Source: Leptospira chreensis (GTDB lineage: Bacteria > Spirochaetota > Leptospiria > Leptospirales > Leptospiraceae). Taken from it: a stretch of 64,000 nt of DNA. The stretch lies in assembly GCF_016919165.1 (NCBI RefSeq), contig NZ_JAFFPS010000011.1, positions 45,720-109,719 on the forward strand. Direction: 5' to 3'. A program made the position numbers and the translations under genes. The notes under the pieces were generated by a model. The model saw only the letters and a program-made list of their open reading frames with translations. It ran no database searches and was not told where the DNA came from. Positions 8,769 to 17,255 of this stretch are shown in pieces. The first letter of the stretch is position 1. Every line of letters starts with the position of its first letter.

Positions 8769-8784
8769 GTGAGTGATCACTCAC
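8769..8784. promoter_or_regulatory. Perfect 16-bp palindrome (probable TetR-family operator)
   Basis: GTGAGTGATCACTCAC is its own reverse complement. It lies in the 235-nt divergent region between the FGGY-kinase operon (start 8671) and the MFS gene (start 8907), so one bound repressor could control both. The core TGAGTGAT-ACTCA recurs in the palindrome at 13257-13290 beside a TetR gene. Confidence 0.6.
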
Positions 8785-8906
8785 AAAGATTTAGAATCAT
8801 CAGCTCGGATGGCAAATCATTTTCCTTCGGCATCCTCCCCTTGGGGAATTTATTCCGAACGAGTGATTCCAAGCCCAATCCGTAGATTTGATTTAAGGGG
8901 ACGAAA

Positions 8907-10112
8907 ATGAGCCAAAACCCACCAAAACTGTATACCTATCGCTGGGTCGTGCTTTTCGCATACATTGTCATTACAGCAACGATATGTTTGCAATGGTTGA
9001 CCTATGCACCCATTGCCCGAGATGCCAAAGAGTTTTATCATGTTAGCCCCATCCAAATTGATTTACTCTCTTTAGTTTTTCTCGGAGTTTTTGTATTCAT
9101 CGCGATCCCTGCCTCTTACGTGATTGATACCTATGGAATCAAAAAAGGAGTGGGATTTGGTGCCATACTAACAGGAGTTTGTGGGTTACTCAAAGGAATC
9201 TTTGCTGCCGATTATACCATTGTACTCTTATGCCAAATTGGTTTGGCGGTGGCCCAACCTTTTCTTCTCAATGCAGTGACTAAAATCAGTGTTTTGTGGT
9301 TCCCGATTCAAGAAAGAGCGACTGCTGTTGCCCTCGGAACCCTCGCGCAGTTCTTAGGAATCATTCTTGTAATGATCCTCACACCAATCCTACTCCAATC
9401 AGGAAACACGATTCCCGATGTGATGATGATTTATGGCATTGGCTCTGTGGTCTCTGCGATTCTTTTTCTCCTCCTCATCAAAGAAAAACCACCAACATCA
9501 CCCAGTACCCACGGGGAAGACAAAGAACTCCCCTTTTTGGAAGGACTTCGTTTTTTATGGAAACAGAAAGATATGAGAAAGATTCTGTTTTTATTTCTGA
9601 TTGGTCTTGGTGTTTTTAATGCAGTGAGTACTTGTATCGATCAAATCTGTGAAATCAAAGGGCTCAATATCGACGAATCAGGTCTTGTTGGTGGAGTGAT
9701 GTTGATTGCAGGAATCATCGGTGGGATCATCATTCCTCCTATCTCGGACAAATTACAAAAACGAAAACTATTTCTCATCATTGCAATGGCAGGATTTTTA
9801 GTGGGACTTAGTTTATTTGTATTGTTCCAAGGTTTTATCTTCTTACTCATTGGTTCGATTGTGATTGGATTTTTTCTTTTGGGAATTGGAGCACCAATTG
9901 GATTTCAATACTGTGCGGAAATTACTTCTCCCGCACCAGAATCCACTTCCCAAGGATTGCTCCTTCTTGTGGGACAAGTCTCAGGAATTATCTTCATCTT
10001 AGGACTCAACTTTTTGGGAATGATTTCCTTTTTATACATCCTTCTCTTTTTATCCATAGTGAATTTTGTTATGGTATTTTGGTTAAAAGAATCTCCGTTT
10101 ATGGAATCTTAA
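8907..10112 (+). CDS. MFS transporter (FLVCR/DIRC2-like branch)
   Basis: The 401-aa product has about 12 hydrophobic segments in two bundles, split by a cytoplasmic loop around residues 190-215 (KEKPPTSPSTHGEDKEL). The start YRWVVLFAYIVITATICLQWLTYAPIA and the loop DTYGIKKGVGFGA after TM2 resemble MFS members related to FLVCR. The substrate is unknown. It is divergent from the FGGY-glpD operon across a palindromic operator, which suggests transport of the compound used by that operon or of an inducer. Confidence 0.82.
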   Translation: MSQNPPKLYTYRWVVLFAYIVITATICLQWLTYAPIARDAKEFYHVSPIQIDLLSLVFLGVFVFIAIPASYVIDTYGIKKGVGFGAILTGVCGLLKGIFAADYTIVLLCQIGLAVAQPFLLNAVTKISVLWFPIQERATAVALGTLAQFLGIILVMILTPILLQSGNTIPDVMMIYGIGSVVSAILFLLLIKEKPPTSPSTHGEDKELPFLEGLRFLWKQKDMRKILFLFLIGLGVFNAVSTCIDQICEIKGLNIDESGLVGGVMLIAGIIGGIIIPPISDKLQKRKLFLIIAMAGFLVGLSLFVLFQGFIFLLIGSIVIGFFLLGIGAPIGFQYCAEITSPAPESTSQGLLLLVGQVSGIIFILGLNFLGMISFLYILLFLSIVNFVMVFWLKESPFMES

Positions 10113-10175
10113 CCTAAGATGATACTAGGCTTATCTATGTTTGTAGGCTAAATTAGACTCAAAGATATCAAAATC

Positions 10176-10209
10176 AACACTAGCAAGGTCCTTAGTTGCT
10201 AGTGTTTTT
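10176..10209 (+). terminator. Rho-independent terminator after the MFS gene
   Basis: AACACTAGCAA (10176-10186) pairs exactly with TTGCTAGTGTT (10196-10206) over a 9-nt loop, followed by TTTAT. It lies between two convergent genes and overlaps the end of the minus-strand gene ending at 10208. A weaker T run on the minus strand (TTGATTTT) may let it serve both directions. Confidence 0.85.
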
Positions 10210-10702
10210 ATTTCAGTTTACTTGTTTTAATATCCTGTAAAATTTCCCCAGTCACCTGAACTAAATTGTCTTCAATTTGTTTAGAGAGTTTATCCAAATC
10301 ATTAAAGTCGGGACTCGCAAGCAAAACCGTTTCAAGAATGGAATATTGTGGTTTGGTGGTTCTGTTTTTGTTCCACTTCGTATTCTTAAAATACTCCCAA
10401 TATCTTTCTTGAATGGGAATGGTCTGACCTAAAAGCCAAACTTCAAATTGCATTTTCGGATGGTTTAAAACAAGACCCATTTTCAACTTTCTATCTTTCA
10501 AAAACTTGTTCGAGTAATAGAAATAAGTATAATCCATGTATCCCTGGAAAAGACTTCCAAACGAATAACTTTTAGAAAGGTTCTTGGATAAAGTTGTACC
10601 AAGTTTGGTTATATATTTCACAAGGCCAGCGTAGGCAATTTGGATCTCCCCGATTTGGAGCTGTTTTTTGTATGAATTTACGGAATCTTGAAAGTCTTTC
10701 AT
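10208..10702 (-). CDS. DUF7000-like hypothetical protein
   Basis: The 164-aa product is soluble, with no signal peptide or membrane segment. It is rich in aromatic and lysine residues. The C-terminal part (ERYWEYFKN...., QYSILETVLLASPDFNDLDKLSKQIE) resembles small proteins grouped as DUF7000, in which Y-W and LE..L..PDFDD patterns recur. No catalytic motif is visible. No good ribosome site precedes the ATG. Confidence 0.6.
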   Translation of the reverse strand: MKDFQDSVNSYKKQLQIGEIQIAYAGLVKYITKLGTTLSKNLSKSYSFGSLFQGYMDYTYFYYSNKFLKDRKLKMGLVLNHPKMQFEVWLLGQTIPIQERYWEYFKNTKWNKNRTTKPQYSILETVLLASPDFNDLDKLSKQIEDNLVQVTGEILQDIKTSKLK

Positions 10703-10806
10703 TGTTTTATCTTATATCTCATTGGCTACCACGAGTAATCACTGGGTTCATATCAAAATTGAATTGATTCTCATATTGATAGTATATAATAAATCAAATT
10801 AATCAA

Positions 10807-11160
10807 TTATTCTAAATATTCCATACACAATGAATTTCCTTTTCTATATAGAGAGTAAATGTTTTTATATTTTTTATCAATATGGGCATCTTCGAAATCA
10901 AACTTTATACATTTCTCTTTCGTAGCCAATTCGGAAGTTCCAATATTTTTTCGAATATAAAAATTACCAAAATAGAAAACCTTTCCATAGAAATCAGGAT
11001 GCTTCATGAACTTATTCTTCTCTTTATCGTAAGTAACTTTCTCTTCTAATGAATAATTATATTTTTTACTATCCCTTGTTTCACTGCTAGTCATACAAGA
11101 AACACAAGATATCATCAAAATTATTATTGGAACCGAAACTGCGTTATTTATTATTCTCAT
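10807..11160 (-). CDS. Small putative lipoprotein
   Basis: The 117-aa product has an N-terminal hydrophobic stretch ending in MISCVSCMTSS, which gives a lipobox-like site at one of two cysteines. The rest is hydrophilic, with lysine and tyrosine rich segments (KKYNYSLEEKVTYDKEKNKF) and a C-terminal CMEYLE. Its ATG overlaps the end of the upstream lipoprotein gene by 17 nt, so the pair is probably one operon. Function unknown. Confidence 0.6.
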   Translation of the reverse strand: MRIINNAVSVPIIILMISCVSCMTSSETRDSKKYNYSLEEKVTYDKEKNKFMKHPDFYGKVFYFGNFYIRKNIGTSELATKEKCIKFDFEDAHIDKKYKNIYSLYRKGNSLCMEYLE

Positions 11161-11560
11161 ATTTTATCAGATAACCTGTTATAATATATTGGTCGGAATT
11201 GGTTTGCACATAAATCAAGCCAGGCGTTGGAACAATATAAATATGTGTTTCATCCTTAAACGCAGCATTTTGATAAACGGTGAGCTCTTCTATTTCATCG
11301 TATTCAAACACACTTTCTACTGGAAAAAGTACACCTTGAATATCAACTCTAGATTTACCAATTAATTCTTTTCCCAAAATTTGCAATAGATCCTGTGATT
11401 TTTCGTCTATCTTTTCATCTAATCGGAATTGGATTTTGAATGGAATTCTTGTTCTCCATTCTATTTTTTTCTCCTTACGCTCAAGTATAACAAACGGAAT
11501 ACTTGCTCGGCATCCCGTAACCGTAACCAGAACTATAAAACAAAATGAAATTAATTTCAT
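11144..11560 (-). CDS. Small putative lipoprotein
   Basis: The 138-aa product starts MKLISFCFIVLVTVTGCRAS, a lipoprotein signal with lipobox VTGC. The mature part is probably beta-rich (EIEELTVYQNAAFKDETHIYIVPTPGLIYVQ). It is followed by a second small lipoprotein gene with a 17-nt overlap. I do not recognise the family. The 190 nt upstream are AT-rich and hold no gene. Confidence 0.6.
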   Translation of the reverse strand: MKLISFCFIVLVTVTGCRASIPFVILERKEKKIEWRTRIPFKIQFRLDEKIDEKSQDLLQILGKELIGKSRVDIQGVLFPVESVFEYDEIEELTVYQNAAFKDETHIYIVPTPGLIYVQTNSDQYIITGYLIKYENNK

Positions 11561-11752
11561 TGTATAACCCCCAAATTTCCATTATCGAATTATTTGCTCA
11601 GACATTAAAGTGGGACAACGATTACAAAACCAATTTTCAATCCTGCACCAATTATTTTTCGGTAATATTTCTAAGAATCTAGAAAAGAATTAAAAAATTG
11701 AATTCCACATTTACCATTAAGCGAGATTTAGGAAAAAGCGAAGTTGCCGTTT

Positions 11753-12409
11753 TTATCTAAAGATTTGCTCATAAATCAAATAATTCTCTATATCTATAAA
11801 ACTCCGAACAAAGGCAACGTTTCCTTTCTGGAAATAACGAATATGCCTATCATCATGAGCAATCCCCAAAAAATGAAATCCAAACTGACTCGCCGATTCA
11901 TAATCCGCCGGAGAATCACCTATATATACAATTTCATTCTTATTGATATTTTCTTCCATTAATAATGCATACATTGGCTGAAAGACCATTGGATTGGGTT
12001 TATGAACTGTTGTGTGTTCGGAGCCCTGAATTTGTAGAAACAAATTTGTATTGATTTGAAGTTCACTCAACTCACGAATGACGACCTTCTCACTTGATGA
12101 AGTTACAATTCCAAACCGAAAGGAGTTTTGATATTTTCTAATAAATTCAAAGGCATATAAGTGCGGAACATTCAAATCTTTCTTTGAAAATTCGATATAT
12201 ATGCTCCATAAGTAATGGATATCCTTAGAAAATCGCCCAAAAAGTTTAAGTAAAAATGCTTCTGCAGGAAGGCCCCAAGCCTCATCAATTTCTTTTTCGG
12301 TGATATTGGCCTTAAATATTTCTTTCGTTAGTTTATAGATCGTGTTGTAACGAGTTTTTCTTGTTTGGACCAAAGTGTCATCGTAATCGAAAATAATAGC
12401 CTTTATCAT
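11753..12409 (-). CDS. HAD-superfamily hydrolase (phosphoglycolate phosphatase-like)
   Basis: The 218-aa product carries HAD motif I as FDYDDTLVQT (DxDxT nucleophile), motif II in FGIVTSSSE, a lysine in TVHKPNPMVF (motif III) and motif IV in IVYIGDSPADYESA. A helical cap lies between motifs I and II (residues about 15-85). This is the subfamily I pattern of phosphoglycolate phosphatase and beta-phosphoglucomutase. The substrate is unknown. It stands alone on the minus strand. Confidence 0.85.
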   Translation of the reverse strand: MIKAIIFDYDDTLVQTRKTRYNTIYKLTKEIFKANITEKEIDEAWGLPAEAFLLKLFGRFSKDIHYLWSIYIEFSKKDLNVPHLYAFEFIRKYQNSFRFGIVTSSSEKVVIRELSELQINTNLFLQIQGSEHTTVHKPNPMVFQPMYALLMEENINKNEIVYIGDSPADYESASQFGFHFLGIAHDDRHIRYFQKGNVAFVRSFIDIENYLIYEQIFR

Positions 12410-12506
12410 ATCATCAATGTTATGGAATTAGTAAATTTCAAATCCCAACTTGTAATTAAATAAAACCGATCTCCCCACTCAAGCGTCGCCATCCAAACAA
12501 ATCCCC

Positions 12507-13157
12507 TTAACCACCTAACGCCCTTCGAATCACTTTCATGACTCCTGCCACAACTTCTTCATCTTTCTCAAATACATCATTTCCTAAATAAATCTTCATT
12601 CGTTCTTTATAATATACTGTGGAATAGGAAAACTGTAAGGTCATAAAGATACTATCCAGTAAAAACGCAGACAGATTACTATCCACTTCAGAGGAAATGT
12701 TTCCTTCCTTTTTGGCTAGGTTTATCATTTCAATATAACATTTTGCGGACAAAGATTCTAACTCACCGGACAAACGCGTGATGAGTTCATAATTACTTTC
12801 CGTTGTCATTTCGTTGTAGAGACGGATGATGTCTTGGTTGATCCGCGAATGGGTTTGGATGATGCGAATGATCTTTTCTATTTTACCAAACAAATCCAAG
12901 TCCATGGCAAGCACAGACTCCAAAGTTTTTTCCAACTGTGTGATTCCATGATCCACAACGGTGAGAAAAAAATCCTCTTTGGTTTCAAAGTATTTATAAA
13001 GAGAACCAACACTGATCCCTGCTTTTTGGGCAATGGTATTAGTATTGGCACTTGTGAATCCGCGATTGGCGAATTCAGAAATGGCTATGGTTAAAATCCG
13101 GTTCCGCTTTTCTTCAGAAATCCGCTCAAAACTATCATTAAAATGCTTCGTTACCAT
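12507..13157 (-). CDS. TetR/AcrR-family transcriptional regulator
   Basis: The 216-aa product has an N-terminal helix-turn-helix: RNRILTIAISEFANRGFTSANTNTIAQKAG followed by ISVGSLYKYFETKEDFF, the TetR recognition helix. The C-terminal two thirds form the helical ligand and dimer domain. It is divergent from the HemL-like aminotransferase gene. A long palindrome in the shared intergenic region (13257-13290) is the obvious operator for both its own gene and its neighbour. The same core occurs at 8769, so it may also control the glycerol/polyol block. Confidence 0.9.
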   Translation of the reverse strand: MVTKHFNDSFERISEEKRNRILTIAISEFANRGFTSANTNTIAQKAGISVGSLYKYFETKEDFFLTVVDHGITQLEKTLESVLAMDLDLFGKIEKIIRIIQTHSRINQDIIRLYNEMTTESNYELITRLSGELESLSAKCYIEMINLAKKEGNISSEVDSNLSAFLLDSIFMTLQFSYSTVYYKERMKIYLGNDVFEKDEEVVAGVMKVIRRALGG

Positions 13158-13256
13158 ATTTCCCTGTCCAATAAACGAAAAAGGCTGGATTTCTCCAGGA
13201 AATTTAAGCGAATTTCCAAAGAATCCGGCTTTCTCGCACTATTTTGTGAATTCCTT

Positions 13257-13290
13257 CTTGACAATGAGTGATGACTCACTCATTGTCAAG
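13257..13290. promoter_or_regulatory. 34-bp inverted repeat between the TetR and aminotransferase genes
   Basis: CTTGACAATGAGT (13257-13269) is the exact complement of ACTCATTGTCAAG (13278-13290), with GATGACTC between. The centre TGAGTGATGACTCACTCA shares the TGAGTGAT-ACTCA core of the palindrome at 8769-8784. The plus arm also contains TTGACA, so the operator may overlap a promoter -35 element, as is common for TetR autorepression. Confidence 0.7.
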
Positions 13291-13318
13291 AAAAAAGACC
13301 CGGAAGAGGAAAGATTAT

Positions 13319-14788
13319 ATGGCCCAAGGCTTTTCCATGAACGAATACCCCAATGTAGACCAAATCTACAAAGACCTAAGGAAATTAATTTCCCTTCCCA
13401 TCCGCTCCATTCGTAAAGACGCGATGGATGACATCCTTCATAACTACTTTGAAAAAAAATGCAGCAAATCCAAAGCCATGATCACAAAGGCTTCGGAGTA
13501 TATTCCTGGCGGAGTACAACACAATCTTTCTTTTAACCATCCCTTTCCTCTTGTTTTTACAAAAGCATCCGGTGCCTATTTGTATGATTTAGATGGAAAC
13601 AAATACATCGATTTTTTACAAGCGGGTGGGCCAACAGTGCTTGGTAGCAATCCTAGTATTGTTCGCAAAAAGGTCATCGAACTTCTAGATACAACAGGAC
13701 CGGTTACGGGTCTCTTTCATGAATACGAATATAAGTTAGCACAGAAAATTGTAGAGTTAGTTCCTTCTGTCGAAATGTTTCGCATGTTAGGTTCTGGAAC
13801 GGAAGCTTGTATGGCATCCATCCGAGTGGCAAGACTTGCCACAAAGAAAAAAAATATCGTAAAGATGGGTGGAGCTTACCACGGCTGGAGTGACCAATTG
13901 GCTTATGGACTAAGAATCCCAGGCACAAGACATTTCGAAGCCAATGGAGTTCCTAAATCCATTTTCAAATACACACAAGAATTTTATCCGAACGATTTGA
14001 ACGCTTTGGAATCTGTATTAAAACGAAATCGTTTTCGCGGAGGCACGGCAGCCGTTCTTATCGAACCTGTGGGTCCAGAGAGTGGAACAAGACCTCTTGA
14101 CTTTGATTTCAACAAAGGAGTGAGAGAACTTTGTAACAAATATGGTGCCCTCCTGATCTTTGACGAAGTGGTGACTGCTTTCCGAATTGGTCTCAGTGGG
14201 GCCCAAGGATACTTTGGTGTGGATCCTGACCTAACTATTTTTGGTAAAGTAGTTGCGGGAGGATATCCATCTGCCGGTGGACTTGGTGGTAAAAAAGAAT
14301 ACATGAAATATGTTTCTGCAGGACTCCAAACCGGCACCAAAAAGGCGTTAATCGGTGGAACCATGGCAGCCAATCCACTCAGTTCCGCTGCGGGTTACTT
14401 TACACTTTGTGAAATGGAAAAAACAGGAGCCCTCGAAAAATCGGGAAGGGCGGGCGACCGTTTAACCAAAGGTTTACAAAAACTAATTAAAAAATACGAT
14501 CTCCCTTTTGTTGCCTTCAACCAAGGTTCCATTTGTCACTTAGAGACCGTCGGTACAATGTTACTCGATATCAATATTAAGAAGTTCTGGACCATTAAAA
14601 AAACCATAGCCGAAGCACACAAAAGAAAACACGCAATGGAAGAAATGGGAGCGGCTTATATGTCAGAAGGTCTTGTGACGCTCGCGGGAAGCAGGCTTTA
14701 TACAAGTGCTTCCGATACAGATGCCGTGATTGATGATGCCCTCAAACGATTTGATCGAGTGTTCCAAAAAGTGGAAGGTGTGGCTTAA
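13319..14788 (+). CDS. Class III PLP-dependent aminotransferase (HemL-like)
   Basis: The 489-aa product is a fold-type I aminotransferase of the glutamate-1-semialdehyde aminomutase subgroup. Motifs: GGVQHNLSFNHPFPL and DLDGNKYIDF at the N-terminus, GSGTEACMASIRVAR (cofactor phosphate loop), GAYHGWSD, LIFDEVVTAFR (PLP aspartate), and the Schiff-base lysine in TIFGKVVAGGYP. True HemL is about 430 aa; the extra N-terminal 50 residues suggest a related aminotransferase, so I avoid the hemL symbol. The start at 13319 has GAAGAGGAAAG upstream. It is probably repressed by the divergent TetR. Confidence 0.85.
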   Translation: MAQGFSMNEYPNVDQIYKDLRKLISLPIRSIRKDAMDDILHNYFEKKCSKSKAMITKASEYIPGGVQHNLSFNHPFPLVFTKASGAYLYDLDGNKYIDFLQAGGPTVLGSNPSIVRKKVIELLDTTGPVTGLFHEYEYKLAQKIVELVPSVEMFRMLGSGTEACMASIRVARLATKKKNIVKMGGAYHGWSDQLAYGLRIPGTRHFEANGVPKSIFKYTQEFYPNDLNALESVLKRNRFRGGTAAVLIEPVGPESGTRPLDFDFNKGVRELCNKYGALLIFDEVVTAFRIGLSGAQGYFGVDPDLTIFGKVVAGGYPSAGGLGGKKEYMKYVSAGLQTGTKKALIGGTMAANPLSSAAGYFTLCEMEKTGALEKSGRAGDRLTKGLQKLIKKYDLPFVAFNQGSICHLETVGTMLLDINIKKFWTIKKTIAEAHKRKHAMEEMGAAYMSEGLVTLAGSRLYTSASDTDAVIDDALKRFDRVFQKVEGVA

Positions 14789-14822
14789 TTAAAGATTATC
14801 CGATACAAGGAAATTGAATCAG

Positions 14823-14877
14823 AAGTCATAAAAGAAAATAAGTTCAGTCGACTAACATTTCTTTTATGACTTTTTTA
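14823..14877 (+). terminator. 15-bp perfect-stem terminator shared with the toxin 3' end
   Basis: AAGTCATAAAAGAAA (14823-14837) pairs exactly with TTTCTTTTATGACTT (14858-14872) and is followed by more T residues to 14876. It follows the aminotransferase by 34 nt. The right arm lies inside the last codons of the minus-strand toxin gene (stop at 14844), so the terminator and the toxin coding sequence constrain each other. Confidence 0.8.
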
Positions 14878-15167
14878 ATTTTTTGAATTGTTTTAGGATC
14901 AGACGAACCCAGTTTTTGAATCAACCTTGACTTATCAACAGTTCGAATTTGATCCAAAACGATAGAACCTTTTTTTCCCTGAAATGTTAATTCTACCCTT
15001 GTTGGGTAAGTTCTAGAACGAGTGGTCATAGGTGCTATCATCACAGTTCCAATAAACTGATTCATTTCGTTCGGAGAAATGACAATACAAGGTCTAGATT
15101 TTTTAATCTCAAAACCAATCGTTGGATCAAAATTGATTAGGTAGATGTCATATTGATGGATTACCAT
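14844..15167 (-). CDS. MazF/PemK-family endoribonuclease toxin
   Basis: The 107-aa product has the MazF/PemK fold. QYDIYLINFDPTIGFEIKKSRPCIVIS is the family N-terminus, in which G.E..K.RP.vv is conserved. TVMIAPMTTRSRTYPTRVEL and GSIVLDQIRTVDKSRL supply the usual catalytic arginine/threonine region and the D-Q-I-R-T strand. It should cut mRNA when free of antitoxin. The ATG at 15167 overlaps the antitoxin stop as ATGGTAA, giving tight coupling. The protein resembles the ChpK toxin of Leptospira from memory of the family; identity was not tested. Confidence 0.85.
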   Translation of the reverse strand: MVIHQYDIYLINFDPTIGFEIKKSRPCIVISPNEMNQFIGTVMIAPMTTRSRTYPTRVELTFQGKKGSIVLDQIRTVDKSRLIQKLGSSDPKTIQKIKKVIKEMLVD

Positions 15168-15409
15168 TCCCAATCCTTTGTTTCCAAATCAATGGAATCT
15201 GGAATGAGTAACTGATCCTCTTTTCTTTCCGCCATCGCTTTGAATTGGTCTTCCCAACCCACGCGCGGTTTGTTTTTATAAGGAGTGATGATGATTTTAT
15301 TGCCCTCTACCAGTAGATCGACTTCATCTTCGATCTGACATTCCGCTAAAACAGTTTTAGGAATACGGATCCCTTTTGAATTTCCGATCTGTATGACAGT
15401 GGCCTTCAT
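15161..15409 (-). CDS. MazE/AbrB-fold antitoxin
   Basis: The 82-aa product begins MKATVIQIGNSKGIRIPKTV, the swapped-hairpin AbrB/MazE DNA-binding fold (GNS.giRiPk). The C-terminal half is acidic (PDSIDLETKDWEW), as expected for a tail that wraps and blocks MazF. Antitoxin precedes toxin with a 7-nt overlap. A 14-bp palindrome covers the start codon, consistent with autoregulation. The pair is divergent from fliF. Confidence 0.85.
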   Translation of the reverse strand: MKATVIQIGNSKGIRIPKTVLAECQIEDEVDLLVEGNKIIITPYKNKPRVGWEDQFKAMAERKEDQLLIPDSIDLETKDWEW

Positions 15410-15421
15410 TGTAATTACAAT
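15408..15421. promoter_or_regulatory. Palindrome over the antitoxin start (probable MazE autoregulatory site)
   Basis: ATTGTAATTACAAT is a perfect 14-bp palindrome beginning inside the antitoxin ATG. A further TGTAAT half-site follows directly (15421-15426). The position suits binding by the MazE-like protein or the toxin-antitoxin complex. Confidence 0.5.
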
Positions 15422-15517
15422 GTAATCACATCAAAAACAGGTCAATTCCAATTCTGAGTCCAAACCCTTCGAATTTCCTTCCCTCCCCGAAAAGTACTTG
15501 TACGTTTCAGGAGAATC

Positions 15518-15554
15518 ATGGCATTATGTCTCAAATCTCGACGAGGCCCGAACT

Positions 15555-15562
<8 letters not shown>
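15518..15562 (+). CDS. Possible 14-codon upstream ORF overlapping the fliF start
   Basis: ATG at 15518 has a strong AGGAG at 15509-15513. It reads 14 codons ([14 protein letters not shown]) to TGA at 15560-15562. The stop overlaps the fliF start as ATGCCTGA. Its ribosome site is stronger than the GAGG (15543-15546) in front of fliF, so translation of this short frame may feed ribosomes to fliF. There is no homology evidence. Confidence 0.35.

Positions 15563-17251
<1,689 letters not shown>

Positions 17252-17255
<4 letters not shown>

Noticed and set aside
13268..13318. Start of the aminotransferase at 13268
   Set aside because: It would place coding sequence inside the operator palindrome; ATG 13319 has a ribosome site and removes a basic, unconserved leader.
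14844..15409. Toxin-antitoxin pair as part of a mobile element
   Set aside because: No transposase, terminal repeat or target duplication is visible on either side.
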